Below, one piece after another: positions 1-7,622 of a DNA stretch of 22,264 bases (position 1 is its first letter; each line of letters opens with the position of its first letter). The DNA comes from JBBSZK01 sp964428325 (GTDB lineage Archaea > Nanobdellota > Nanobdellia > Pacearchaeales > GW2011-AR1): the NCBI GenBank assembly GCA_964428325.1, contig CAYRXU010000012.1, forward strand, positions 1 through 22,264, given 5' to 3'. Made by a program: the position numbers and the translations under genes. A model generated the notes under the pieces. The model was given only the letters and a program-made list of their open reading frames with translations. It was not told the DNA's origin and ran no database searches.

Positions 1-10
1 TCCAACAAAC

Positions 11-18
11 CTTAAATA
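11..18 (+). promoter_or_regulatory. TATA box of the first gene
   Basis: CTTAAATA is centred 25.5 nt upstream of the GTG at 40. This is the standard archaeal box A distance to a transcription start, so the mRNA probably begins at or next to the GTG. Confidence 0.65.
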
Positions 19-39
19 GAAGAGCGTTGTAACGGAAAA

Positions 40-1131
40 GTGAAACTTCATTTACCGTTGCTGCTCGTCTTTCTCTTCTTTATGCTACCATTTGCATCAG
101 CTGCTGAAAGTTGTCTTACCTCTTCCGAAGAATATGCTGTTGAGGTCGTTGTTCCTAACTATGATTTCTCGAAAGCAATACGATTGACCGATCGCGTTGA
201 AGGGAATAACATTAAACCTTCGGAGTATAGCGAGAACACGCTTCTGACTATAATCAAAGAAACGGAACTTCCTGATGGACTGTCTATTCGATTGCAACTC
301 CCAACCGAGATAGATGAAGTTGAACAGCCTTACATTAAGATTCTCTCAAGTTCAGCACAAGGTCAGCTTCCTGCACAACCAGCGCAGACTATTGCAAGTT
401 GGAGCACATCATGCGGAGAGAGATCATGTACTTTTGTTAAGGGAGACTTATCACTTACAGCAACACGTTCTGAGAATCCAGAGGTTACACTTGAGATAAG
501 CCGCCAACTTAATGTATGTTCAGAAAGCTGTTCTGGCTTCTGTTTCTCTGCAACTAACACACAACGATGTGTAGATATGTCGACTGAATCTGACATAAAC
601 AACTTACTGCGCTTTACTCGACTTGCAACAAACACGCGTGAGCTATTCGATTCGTATCGCGTCGTAGGCACCGAAAACATCGTGGTTCTTGATGTGGTTC
701 CAACTAAGGGCACATCGGTTGACTGGGAAGAGGCAATGCGACAAGAACTTGTTGCTCTTGCATCTGCAGGCGCTATCTCACTTTCTAACTCTGACATCGA
801 ACAGATCTCTCAGCTCTCTACTCGTGGCCAAGCAGGTCAAAATTACCGCATTGTATACGACGCGGATGCAGACAGCTGGCAATATTATGATATGACTGAT
901 GATGCTCTGTTGACAGACAAGCGCGATTGCCAGGCGTACAAAATACCTTCAGAGTCTGTAAGAGCTTCGCCTGAATCAACGCGCATTTTCTATCTTGTTC
1001 CTCTTATCATCACGCTGGGGGGAGTAGTTTTACTCGGCTTGCTTGCAGTCATCGCACATATAATCAACCGTAATAAACCACATCACCATAAGAAAAGCAC
1101 CGCACATCACGGAGAACATCATAAATCTTGA
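40..1131 (+). CDS. Secreted type I membrane protein with His-rich cytosolic tail
   Basis: A 363-residue protein with no family I recognise. It starts with a clear signal peptide (hydrophobic core about residues 5-18, likely cleavage after A21), so the first mature Cys is C25. The body is beta-rich in appearance and contains grouped cysteines (CGERSC near 125, CSESCSGFC near 158), which suggests disulfides formed outside the membrane. One transmembrane helix lies at about 316-342. A short cytosolic tail (343-363) holds eight histidines among Lys and Ser and could bind metal. The GTG start is chosen because the TATA box sits exactly 25.5 nt upstream and the signal peptide begins there. Its architecture (signal peptide, beta domain, one C-terminal helix) is like the protein at 13705-14532, though I see no clear sequence relation. 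Function is unknown; a surface or adhesion role is only inference. Confidence 0.85.
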   Translation: MKLHLPLLLVFLFFMLPFASAAESCLTSSEEYAVEVVVPNYDFSKAIRLTDRVEGNNIKPSEYSENTLLTIIKETELPDGLSIRLQLPTEIDEVEQPYIKILSSSAQGQLPAQPAQTIASWSTSCGERSCTFVKGDLSLTATRSENPEVTLEISRQLNVCSESCSGFCFSATNTQRCVDMSTESDINNLLRFTRLATNTRELFDSYRVVGTENIVVLDVVPTKGTSVDWEEAMRQELVALASAGAISLSNSDIEQISQLSTRGQAGQNYRIVYDADADSWQYYDMTDDALLTDKRDCQAYKIPSESVRASPESTRIFYLVPLIITLGGVVLLGLLAVIAHIINRNKPHHHKKSTAHHGEHHKS

Positions 1132-1155
1132 GAGTATCTTTCAGTTATAGCAACA

Positions 1156-1163
1156 TTTAAAAA
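1156..1163 (+). promoter_or_regulatory. TATA box of the Asp-rich microprotein gene
   Basis: TTTAAAAA is centred 25.5 nt upstream of the ATG at 1185. The same exact spacing is seen for the flanking larger genes, and it is the main reason to believe the short ORF is expressed. Confidence 0.6.
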
Positions 1164-1184
1164 TTAAGCAATTATAATTTGAAA

Positions 1185-1295
1185 ATGAAAAAGGAAATGA
1201 ATAACTGGGCATCAAAGGACGATTCAGACGATGAAGACTTCGATGATGACGGTGATGACGACCCTGATAACGACGACGATGCTGATTACGATTAA
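1185..1295 (+). CDS. Asp-rich 36-aa microprotein
   Basis: A short ORF of 36 codons (ATG at 1185, TAA at 1293-1295). It begins with a Lys-containing segment, MKKEMNNWASK, and then becomes almost pure acid: 17 Asp and 2 Glu in 36 residues, interrupted by single Ser, Phe, Gly, Pro, Asn, Ala and Tyr. Support for it being real is positional. It has its own TATA box at the leaderless distance, and its stop codon shares the palindrome TTAA with the stop of the convergent protease gene, an arrangement used by three other well-supported gene pairs here. Function is unknown. Possible roles for such a peptide are cation binding, a disordered acidic partner for a basic protein, or nucleic acid mimicry; none can be chosen from sequence. 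A second in-frame ATG lies at codon 5. Confidence 0.6.
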   Translation: MKKEMNNWASKDDSDDEDFDDDGDDDPDNDDDADYD

Positions 1296-2215
1296 TTAGC
1301 CCCAAGCGTCAAATAATTATTGTTTTCGTCAAGCTCTGCACTGTTGCTCACAACTCTCAACTGTATTTCGCTTCCCTCACGTGAAGCTCGAAGGTTCTCC
1401 ACACTTAGTGTCTTGCGCACCCCTATGTCCATATTCTGTAACTCAAAAGTCTTAATCACATTATTACCTTCACGAACTTCAAGCTGCACATTATCAACCT
1501 CAACAAGACCCTTATTCATTACTTCCACAGCGAAAGACACGTAGCGTCCTTCTTTTGTCGCATTAGCTTTCAAAATAGCCAAATCAGGTAAACTTGGCTC
1601 ACTGTAAAGCTCATCAATAGCTTCAGTGATATACTCATCAAGTTGCTGATCACAGTCAAGTGTTGGGAACATGATGCTTCGAGGATCATTATTGTGGTCA
1701 AAGCCAAGAACGTGTAGCATCTCATGAAGCGCAATCATAGGTCTTTCACAGTTTTCTTTTCTATACAGGGAAAGCTTTCCTTTCTTAATAACTGAATAAC
1801 GAGTCGTGTTGATTATCTCGGTAGGTCCGCCTTCTCCAGCAATGAAGTGCCCTCGTTGCTCTGGCTCAGGGCCAATCTCAGAACACAGGATGGTTATCTC
1901 CGCTTCCTGCGCAGGCACCTCTCTAAAGGAAAGGATAGTCTCGTCCTGAAGAATAGCAATCGCTGCGACAATATTAGATTCCTTGTCATCACTGCACGCA
2001 TCAGCAAATGCATAGCTTATTTCGCTTGATGAAAACCGCATATTCGGATAGAATTGCGTGCTAGTCGTGTAAGGCAGCGGTGCGTTATTGCTAAGATTGC
2101 TGGGCAAAACTTTCAAACTTATCGGTGTTCCTGGAGCCATGGTGTAAACATAATAGAAAGCTCCCCCAGCAACTACAAGCAAAAATACAATTCCCAATAA
2201 CAACTTTACAGACAT
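1292..2215 (-). CDS. Membrane-anchored matrixin-like zinc metalloprotease with CARDB-like domain
   Basis: A 307-residue protein with an N-terminal membrane anchor or uncleaved signal (residues 4-24). The catalytic signature HExxHxxGxxH is complete: H164, E165, H168, G171 and H174. It is followed by the Met-turn, SIM at 180-182. This defines a metzincin, most like the M10A matrixins, with the active site expected outside the cell. Residues 208-307 form a beta-sandwich segment with the typical pattern of a CARDB-like adhesion module (PDLAI start, a central NKG, and an SNSAELDENNN-type end). Cysteines C74, C111, C156 and C188 could form disulfides. The gene has its own TATA box exactly 25.5 nt upstream and is divergent from the beta-propeller gene. 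It probably degrades or processes surface or external protein; the substrate is unknown. Confidence 0.85.
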   Translation of the reverse strand: MSVKLLLGIVFLLVVAGGAFYYVYTMAPGTPISLKVLPSNLSNNAPLPYTTSTQFYPNMRFSSSEISYAFADACSDDKESNIVAAIAILQDETILSFREVPAQEAEITILCSEIGPEPEQRGHFIAGEGGPTEIINTTRYSVIKKGKLSLYRKENCERPMIALHEMLHVLGFDHNNDPRSIMFPTLDCDQQLDEYITEAIDELYSEPSLPDLAILKANATKEGRYVSFAVEVMNKGLVEVDNVQLEVREGNNVIKTFELQNMDIGVRKTLSVENLRASREGSEIQLRVVSNSAELDENNNYLTLGAN

Positions 2216-2236
2216 CTCTCAAAAAGGCATTTTTCC

Positions 2237-2244
2237 TATATAAA
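2237..2244 (-). promoter_or_regulatory. TATA box of the metalloprotease gene
   Basis: On the minus strand TTTATATA is centred 25.5 nt before the ATG at 2215, predicting a leaderless transcript. It lies about 40 nt from the TATA box of the divergent beta-propeller gene, so the two promoters could be co-regulated. Confidence 0.65.
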
Positions 2245-2283
2245 ATGACCTAAGCTGCAATATTCCTTGAAGTTTTCTTTACC

Positions 2284-2291
2284 TTTATATA
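2284..2291 (+). promoter_or_regulatory. TATA box of the beta-propeller gene
   Basis: TTTATATA is centred 25.5 nt upstream of the ATG at 2313, again predicting a leaderless mRNA. Confidence 0.65.
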
Positions 2292-2312
2292 GTTCCAGAC
2301 TCTAGAGCTAGC

Positions 2313-4628
2313 ATGAAGAAATCATATGCAATTATCGCAGGTATTGTACTCATAGTTGCAATTATTTTTATAGCGGTACAAAACCAGCGCCCTAGTGAAG
2401 GAATGCAGACCTTCAAGTCAGAATCTCAACTAGCCTCTTTTCTAGAAAAGTATAGTGATGGCAGCTATAGTGGTGCAAGCATGATGTTTGCAGAATCATC
2501 GGCTGATAACTCAAAAGCAGGCTCAGGCACATTGGCCCCTACCGCAGCTCCTCAATCACAAGGCCGTTACTCTACAACAAACAATCAGATTGCTACTGTA
2601 GACGAGCCAGACTTCGTAAAGAACAATGGCGATTACATTTTCATTGCCCTAAACACGAACGTCTCTATTATTTCAGCTCAGCCGGCCACTGAAACTGCAC
2701 TTATCTCGACACTCGATGTAAACGGCACAATTAACGAGATATCTCTCTACCAGAACATGCTTGTTGTTATGGGCAGCGAAAACTACTATGCGTACCCTGC
2801 TTTGTATGATGAGGCTCAGGACAGAGTTGCTTCAGATAAGGCCCAAATCGTAAGACCTTACTATCAACCACGCTCATTCGTTAAGATCTACGACATCTCA
2901 GACCCAGAATCGCCACAACTTGTTAATACAATGGTCTACGATGGCACCTACTACGACGCCCGACTTATCAATTCTTACATTTACATTATAGCCAACCAGC
3001 AGCTTATCAGAAACAACGATGGCGTTGTAATGCCTGCTGTTGATGGCGAAAAGATCGCTGCTTCAAGCATTTCATACTTTCCAGGATACGATTCGGGCTA
3101 CCAGCTCACCACTATCTTTACCTTTGATCTTGACAACGCAGAAGGCGATCCGTCAAGCGCTTCATTCCTCACAGGCTACACCCAAACGCTATTTGTATCT
3201 GACAATAACATCTATCTCACTGCTCCGAAGTACGTCTCATATAACGATTATAACAAGCGTATGATTGAAGAGGTTCTTCTGCCGGTTCTCGATTTGAAAT
3301 CACGCGCAGCAGCAGAAACAATCATAGCAGGCGATGGTGAATGGTATCAGAAGGAAGAGATGATCTCAGTTATCGTGAGTGATTATTACAACAGCCTTTC
3401 AGAGAGCGAGAAGCGCGACTTTGAAGAAGAGCTAGCAGACCGCACAATCACATTCGAAGCAGACTGGCAGAAAGAAACGCAAAAGACAACTATCTACAAA
3501 CTATCCCTTGATGACATGGACGTCGAGTACGAAGCTCGTGGTGAAGTCCCTGGCCATCTTCTAAATCAATTCTCTCTTGATGAGCACGAAGGAAATCTCC
3601 GCGTAGCTACAACAAATGATGCAAGTTTCGGATGGGGCGGACCTGTTCCATTTGCAGCAGTTGCTCGTGGAACCTCTGCCGAGGACGAGGAATTAATCGT
3701 TGAAGGCGCTGAAACTCCTGATGTCAAAGTCCCGCCAGCAACTCAAGTTCCAGAAGAAATTGAGCCGATCGAACCTATCGCACCCCCAGTTGTCGAGTTC
3801 CAAACATCGAACAACATTTACGTTCTTGACGATAACCTTAACATCATTGGCTCACTTACAAACCTCGCTGAAGGCGAGCGCATCTATTCAGCTAGGTTTA
3901 TGGGTGATCGAGTTTGTCTCGTAACATTCAAACAAGTTGACCCATTGTTCGTTATCGATCTTTCAAATCCCCGTGTTCCAAAAGTTCTAGGTGAGCTTAA
4001 GATTCCCGGCTTTTCAACTTACTTGCATCCATACGATGAAGATACAATAATCGGCATCGGCCAAGACGCGGATGGAGAAATCGATGAGGGTTTCATGGCA
4101 GCTATCCCTGCTGGTTTGAAGATCGCTCTATTCGACGTTTCAGACCCAGAGAATCCACAAGAACTAGACAGATACATTTTAGGCGACAGAGGAACCTACT
4201 CAGAAGCATTATACGAGCACAAAGCATTCTTCTTTGACAAGGAGACAAACACACTTGTACTCCCAGTCAATGTACAGCAGCGTACAAACTCACCAAATAC
4301 TGAAGATAAGTTCTGGTATCCAACCAAGACAATCTTCATGGGCTCGTATGTTTTCGACCTCTCAAACAGGGAAATAGAGGTTAAGGGAACCATCACGCAC
4401 TTGAATGCATCCGAGGTATCGCAAATGAGCAGCGGAGGAGATTACTACTACTCTTCATATGATGCAAATATCCAGAGAACTCTCCTGATCAATGATGCGC
4501 TCTACACGATCTCCCAACGCGAAGTAAGAGCAAGCGACATAACTTCACTTGATACGCTATCAAGAGTTGCCTTGCCTAATCCTTACTATCAATATTACTT
4601 CTATGAAGGTCGGGCCGCAGCGGCTTAA
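2313..4628 (+). CDS. Membrane-anchored C-terminal beta-propeller protein (COG4880-like)
   Basis: A 771-residue protein with a short Lys-containing N-terminus and one membrane helix (about 5-22), so the bulk is extracytoplasmic. Near residue 93 it carries the hallmark of the Beta_propel (PF09826/COG4880) family, a VDEPDFVKNNGDYIF-like segment where most members have a VDEADIVKTDGKYIY-like one. Repeated blade-like motifs follow, such as VKIYDISDPESPQLV, FVIDLSNPRVPKVLG and IALFDVSDPENPQEL. A Pro/Glu-rich linker lies around 465-490, between two halves of the propeller region. The family is common in archaea and some bacteria, and its biochemical function is not established; a surface binding or scaffold role is inferred. 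Only one Cys is present, so it is not an obvious Dsb client. The acetyltransferase gene follows after one base and has no visible promoter, so the two are probably cotranscribed. Confidence 0.85.
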   Translation: MKKSYAIIAGIVLIVAIIFIAVQNQRPSEGMQTFKSESQLASFLEKYSDGSYSGASMMFAESSADNSKAGSGTLAPTAAPQSQGRYSTTNNQIATVDEPDFVKNNGDYIFIALNTNVSIISAQPATETALISTLDVNGTINEISLYQNMLVVMGSENYYAYPALYDEAQDRVASDKAQIVRPYYQPRSFVKIYDISDPESPQLVNTMVYDGTYYDARLINSYIYIIANQQLIRNNDGVVMPAVDGEKIAASSISYFPGYDSGYQLTTIFTFDLDNAEGDPSSASFLTGYTQTLFVSDNNIYLTAPKYVSYNDYNKRMIEEVLLPVLDLKSRAAAETIIAGDGEWYQKEEMISVIVSDYYNSLSESEKRDFEEELADRTITFEADWQKETQKTTIYKLSLDDMDVEYEARGEVPGHLLNQFSLDEHEGNLRVATTNDASFGWGGPVPFAAVARGTSAEDEELIVEGAETPDVKVPPATQVPEEIEPIEPIAPPVVEFQTSNNIYVLDDNLNIIGSLTNLAEGERIYSARFMGDRVCLVTFKQVDPLFVIDLSNPRVPKVLGELKIPGFSTYLHPYDEDTIIGIGQDADGEIDEGFMAAIPAGLKIALFDVSDPENPQELDRYILGDRGTYSEALYEHKAFFFDKETNTLVLPVNVQQRTNSPNTEDKFWYPTKTIFMGSYVFDLSNREIEVKGTITHLNASEVSQMSSGGDYYYSSYDANIQRTLLINDALYTISQREVRASDITSLDTLSRVALPNPYYQYYFYEGRAAAA

Positions 4629-4629
4629 G

Positions 4630-5061
4630 ATGAATATCGTCAAGACGCGTTTGTGGTCAAGACCTGACGTGATCTTTAGAATAATCAATCCCTCTTCTGC
4701 CTTAGATCCTATAGTTTTGCTCTCTAATTCAGAGCTCTTTCTTCTTTATGATGCTAATGAACTATGCTCATTTGCAGTAGTCAAGAGTTATACTCCTTCT
4801 GTGATGGAACTCAAGTCAGTCTACACATACCCTAAGCACCGTAAACAAGGGTATGCCTCTCAATTAATTATGCATATAAAGAAAAGGCATAAGCATCTCA
4901 ACCTTGTATGCCGTCTGCCCTTATTGAGGTACTATAAAAGAATCGGGTTCGTGATCGACGAGAACCCTCCATCTGAGATAGCATGGAAGGTTTCAATTTG
5001 GAATTTCTTCTTTGGCCAATGGGAAATAATGCGGGCACTTACTCTCAAAAGTAAGCGTTAA
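4630..5061 (+). CDS. GNAT-family N-acetyltransferase
   Basis: A 143-residue protein with GNAT features. The acetyl-CoA pyrophosphate-binding motif A is at about 64-80 (VYTYPKHRKQGYASQLI, with the R/Q-x-x-G-x-A core at R71-A76). The motif B segment YYKRIGFV is at about 101-108. GNAT enzymes transfer acetyl from acetyl-CoA to amines of proteins, peptides or small molecules; the substrate cannot be told here. The ATG at 4630 starts one base after the beta-propeller stop codon. An in-frame ATG at 4603 would overlap that gene by 26 nt and is less likely. The C-terminal 30 residues are aromatic and basic and fit no family feature I know. The stop overlaps the stop of dsbB on the other strand within TTAA. 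Confidence 0.75.
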   Translation: MNIVKTRLWSRPDVIFRIINPSSALDPIVLLSNSELFLLYDANELCSFAVVKSYTPSVMELKSVYTYPKHRKQGYASQLIMHIKKRHKHLNLVCRLPLLRYYKRIGFVIDENPPSEIAWKVSIWNFFFGQWEIMRALTLKSKR

Positions 5062-5606
5062 TGTATTGCACGTCTACCAAGAATTCCGAGTGCAATCAGC
5101 ATAACAAATCCTGTCAATGCCATCATAGGAATAGTGATATATCCAAACACAGGCGAGAAAGTCTCGCTGCAGGATACAGAATATCCCAGGGCATCACAAG
5201 GCAAAGTCACAACAGGGTTGTTAGCAATTTGGATATAATAATGGAATCCTGCAATTGCAAGACCTATGACTGACAAAACTGTGCTATAAGTCCATACTCT
5301 AAACGGTTCTTTCTTCCAAAGGGCAACTGCAAACAAGGCAACCTGCGGATACATAACAATGCGCTGGTACCAACACAAAACGCACGGCGCATAGTGTAGT
5401 ATATCTGAATAATATAGGCTTCCAAGCATGCTCACCAAGCTTACTGCAAGGCCAAACCACAAAGCCTTTCTCCCTAGAAAATTCCAGACACCAAACAATC
5501 CTTTCTTTGCGCCAGTCTTAGTCACAATCGCATCAAGAATCAATAGAATAATCGCAATATCACTTACCAAAACCAACTTGGTCAGGAAATCTGCTATGAC
5601 TGGCAT
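5058..5606 (-). CDS. dsbB: DsbB-like disulfide bond formation membrane protein
   Basis: A 182-residue four-helix membrane protein. It holds the DsbB pair C75-V-L-C78 in the loop after helix 2, inside APCVLCWYQR, which is the classic family signature. The second reactive pair is C137 and C146 in the second external loop. In the known cycle, DsbB oxidises DsbA and passes electrons to a quinone. A hydrophobic helix at about 6-28 precedes the core. The start codon follows the rhodanese stop directly (TAG then ATG), so translation is probably coupled and the two form one operon. The likely partner is the DsbA-like protein at 6858-7580. The quinone or other electron acceptor in this organism is unknown. 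Confidence 0.93.
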   Translation of the reverse strand: MPVIADFLTKLVLVSDIAIILLILDAIVTKTGAKKGLFGVWNFLGRKALWFGLAVSLVSMLGSLYYSDILHYAPCVLCWYQRIVMYPQVALFAVALWKKEPFRVWTYSTVLSVIGLAIAGFHYYIQIANNPVVTLPCDALGYSVSCSETFSPVFGYITIPMMALTGFVMLIALGILGRRAIH

Positions 5607-6206
5607 CTAACAACCAAATCCTCCGGCAGGGCAGCCAGTACTCATATTCACGCCGCGCACACTTCCAGGCATACTTCCAGATATTATATAATCGCTAGCA
5701 TTTGTGAGCTTCCACTCGTGTTCGTGATTCCAGGCTGTCCAACTATACTTCCATTCATTCCATCCTATGCCAAGATGTTTAACATAGATCTCATTCTCAG
5801 CAAGTATCTTCCCCACTTTACGTCCCGTCATACAAGGTTGACTATAACAATAGACTATTATATCTTTCCCTTCTGGCAGTTGCTTGAAACTGGAAACAAT
5901 ACGCTCAACTGCTCCGTAATCCGAAGTGTCCTTATTTTTATATGCGGGTATATTTATAGCTCCTGCAATATGAGATATATTATACTCCTCCTCGCTTCTT
6001 AAGTCAACAAGAATAAAGCTATTATCTGCCTTAGCCATCATCTTCCGCAAGGAATGCGGACTCACAATGACTGCATTCTCTGTTTCATAGTAATCTTTTA
6101 TCATTTCCTGCTTAGAATCTTCATCTATTGCATTAAATGCCCATGCTCCAACGAATCCAGCGGCAACTCCTATCGCAGCCATTAGCAAGATATGCTTTGT
6201 GTCCAT
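5607..6206 (-). CDS. Membrane-anchored rhodanese-like protein with C-terminal Cys pair
   Basis: I place the start at the ATG at 6206 (199 residues) because a TATA box is centred exactly 25.5 nt upstream. The ATG at 6215 would add three residues. One N-terminal membrane helix (about 6-25) puts the domain outside the cytosol. A rhodanese fold follows: ILVDLRSEEEYNISHIAGAINIP at about 65-87 and the active-site loop IIVYCYSQPCMTGRKVG at about 116-132. The catalytic Cys should be C120, and C125 lies unusually in the same loop. A non-rhodanese extension follows and ends in C192 and C199 (GCPAGGFGC, the last residues). Rhodaneses move sulfane sulfur or do related thiol chemistry. Beside dsbB, an oxidative or sulfur-relay role at the membrane face is plausible but inferred. 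Confidence 0.85.
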   Translation of the reverse strand: MDTKHILLMAAIGVAAGFVGAWAFNAIDEDSKQEMIKDYYETENAVIVSPHSLRKMMAKADNSFILVDLRSEEEYNISHIAGAINIPAYKNKDTSDYGAVERIVSSFKQLPEGKDIIVYCYSQPCMTGRKVGKILAENEIYVKHLGIGWNEWKYSWTAWNHEHEWKLTNASDYIISGSMPGSVRGVNMSTGCPAGGFGC

Positions 6207-6227
6207 GCCACTCATAAAATAAATCCG

Positions 6228-6235
6228 TATTTAAG
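6228..6235 (-). promoter_or_regulatory. TATA box of the rhodanese-dsbB operon
   Basis: CTTAAATA on the minus strand is centred 25.5 nt before the ATG at 6206 and is identical to the box of the first gene. It decides the choice of the second in-frame ATG as start. Confidence 0.6.
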
Positions 6236-6268
6236 CCTAGAGGTGTAACTAGTTTCACCGACGATAAT

Positions 6269-6745
6269 CTAAAGAAGCACTACTAAATTATTCAATCCTC
6301 GTCTCTTTCTTTCAATTATGCCGCGCCCCTCAAGTTTATCCAATATCCTTGTAACTTTGACTTTCGCAAATCCAGTCTTGTCCACAATGTCTGCTTGGAA
6401 TAGTGCTTTGTTTTCAATCAGCAGCTGGATCACTGATTTCTCCTCTTTTGTGTATTCATTAATATTAATCTTGCTCTTCTTTTCATTTTGCCTCTTTGTG
6501 ATTATCTTAGTGGCTGGTTTTGAAAACACGAGAAATACCCCCACAACAATCAGCAAAACAACTATTGCCAATGAAAGATACATCTGCTGCGTAAGCGCCC
6601 CCTGCGAGGGACATTCTCCAGTCTCTCGTGCTATGGGACATCCTTCAATTACGATTCTTTGCATAGCTTCCCCAAAAAGCAGGATTATCCCTGCGAGAAC
6701 AACAGCTACACCGATTATAAGCCACCCTATGTGCTTATTTTCCAT
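6269..6745 (-). CDS. Two-helix membrane protein with cytosolic winged-helix domain (putative redox-sensing regulator)
   Basis: A 158-residue protein. Helix 1 is about residues 6-24 and helix 2 about 56-74. The loop between them holds C36 and C45 (GCPIARETGEC). After a basic linker (75-92) comes a winged helix-turn-helix of MarR-like type at about 97-158, with an LLIENKALFQADIVDKTG helix and a recognition helix near VKVTRILDKLE. The basic linker predicts that the DNA-binding domain is cytosolic and the Cys loop external. It is transcribed away from the dsbA-like gene and lies between that gene and the rhodanese-dsbB operon. From this I infer a one-component membrane regulator that reads external thiol state. 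Membrane-tethered HTH proteins are known in archaea, but the redox role is my inference. The TATA-like box is centred 25.5 nt upstream. Confidence 0.8.
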   Translation of the reverse strand: MENKHIGWLIIGVAVVLAGIILLFGEAMQRIVIEGCPIARETGECPSQGALTQQMYLSLAIVVLLIVVGVFLVFSKPATKIITKRQNEKKSKININEYTKEEKSVIQLLIENKALFQADIVDKTGFAKVKVTRILDKLEGRGIIERKRRGLNNLVVLL

Positions 6746-6766
6746 AGCTACATCACAATGCAGTCA

Positions 6767-6774
6767 TTTAAGAA
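6767..6774 (-). promoter_or_regulatory. TATA-like box of the membrane HTH gene
   Basis: TTCTTAAA on the minus strand is centred 25.5 nt before the ATG at 6745. It lies about 30 nt from the TATA-like box of the divergent dsbA-like gene, so one bound factor could affect both. Confidence 0.45.
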
Positions 6775-6799
6775 ACTTATGTTCGTAATTATACAAAGG

Positions 6800-6849
6800 C
6801 TTATTAAGCAGCACACTCCTTCTTCGCTAACAAAGAGATTGAAAGGAGG
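6800..6849 (+). promoter_or_regulatory. Promoter, short leader and strong Shine-Dalgarno of the dsbA-like gene
   Basis: CTTATTAA at 6800-6807 predicts transcription from about 6829. That leaves a leader of roughly 29 nt with AAAGGAGG at 6842-6849, eight bases before the ATG at 6858. This gene is therefore leadered and SD-driven, unlike most of its neighbours. Confidence 0.55.
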
Positions 6850-6857
6850 AAACTTAT

Positions 6858-7580
6858 ATGAACACTACAACTCCAACACCATCAGGCGCGAGTTCCAACT
6901 GGAAATACGCGACCTTCTTTCTGGCAGGTATTGTTATCGCTGCAATTGCTATCTTGATTTTCAATCAGGGCAATATCACAGGAAATGCGGTAAAGAATCC
7001 TTCTGCCCCAACTGTCGAAGTGTCAGTTGATGACGATGCTGTCCTGGGCTCTCAAGATGCTCCAGTCACAATCGTCGAGTTCTCAGACTATCAATGTCCA
7101 TTCTGTCGCAAGTTCTGGACAGAGACATACCCTCAGCTTAAGCAAGAGTATGTTGATACAGGAAAAGCGAAGATCATCTTCAGAGACTTCCCTCTAACAT
7201 CGATCCATCCATCAGCTCAGATCGCATCAGAAGCTGCTGAGTGTGTCCGTGCACAGGGAGGCGACGCAGCATACTGGCGTATGCACGATAAGATGTTTGA
7301 AGAACAGAATATGATGGATAGCGGTTCAGCGGCAGGTCCTGTCACCAAGACAATAACCTTCACTGACACCGAACTGAAAGCATGGGCACAAGAGCTTGGA
7401 TTTAACATCGCAAGTTGCCTTGACTCACATCAATTCGCATCAGAAGTTCAGGAAGATATGGCTGACGGTCAATCATCAGGCGTGCGTGGCACACCAGCCT
7501 TCTTCGTTAATGGCAAGCTTCTATCCGGAGCTCAACCATTCAGCGCATTCAAGGCTGCTATCGACGCAGAGCTCAGATAA
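6858..7580 (+). CDS. dsbA: Membrane-anchored DsbA-like thiol oxidoreductase
   Basis: A 240-residue protein with one N-terminal membrane helix (about 17-36) and a DsbA/thioredoxin-fold domain outside the membrane. The redox motif C80-P-F-C83 lies in EFSDYQCPFCRKFW. The cis-proline loop is at GTP (P213) in VRGTPAFFVNG. An alpha-helical insertion lies between them (about 112-190), as in the DsbA_4/thioredoxin_4 group. Additional cysteines are C129 and C187. The domain starts with a DAPVTIVEFSDYQCPFC pattern typical of archaeal and Gram-positive BdbD-like proteins. It should oxidise cysteines of exported proteins and be re-oxidised by the DsbB-like protein at 5058-5606. The CPFC dipeptide also occurs in isomerase or reductase members, so direction of transfer is not proven. 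After the anchor it has an ITGNAV segment of unknown meaning. Confidence 0.93.
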   Translation: MNTTTPTPSGASSNWKYATFFLAGIVIAAIAILIFNQGNITGNAVKNPSAPTVEVSVDDDAVLGSQDAPVTIVEFSDYQCPFCRKFWTETYPQLKQEYVDTGKAKIIFRDFPLTSIHPSAQIASEAAECVRAQGGDAAYWRMHDKMFEEQNMMDSGSAAGPVTKTITFTDTELKAWAQELGFNIASCLDSHQFASEVQEDMADGQSSGVRGTPAFFVNGKLLSGAQPFSAFKAAIDAELR

Positions 7581-7617
7581 TTCCTTATTTTTCTTTTCTC
7601 TTTTTATTTTTATTTCA
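7581..7617 (+). terminator. T-rich terminator after the dsbA-like gene
   Basis: Directly after the stop, the plus strand has repeated T runs (TTATTTTTC, TTTTC, CTTTTTATTTTTATTTC) with no hairpin. This is the usual form of archaeal intrinsic termination. Confidence 0.55.
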
Positions 7618-7622
7618 CAGAT

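Noticed and set aside
363..797. Minus-strand ORF of 144 codons inside the first gene
   Set aside because: There is no promoter at the expected distance and the sequence is typical shadow Ser/Arg/Val; the plus-strand gene has a signal peptide and membrane helix.
4549..4629. Longer start for the acetyltransferase
   Set aside because: It would overlap the beta-propeller coding end by up to 80 nt and adds residues that do not resemble GNAT proteins; the ATG one base after the stop is simpler.
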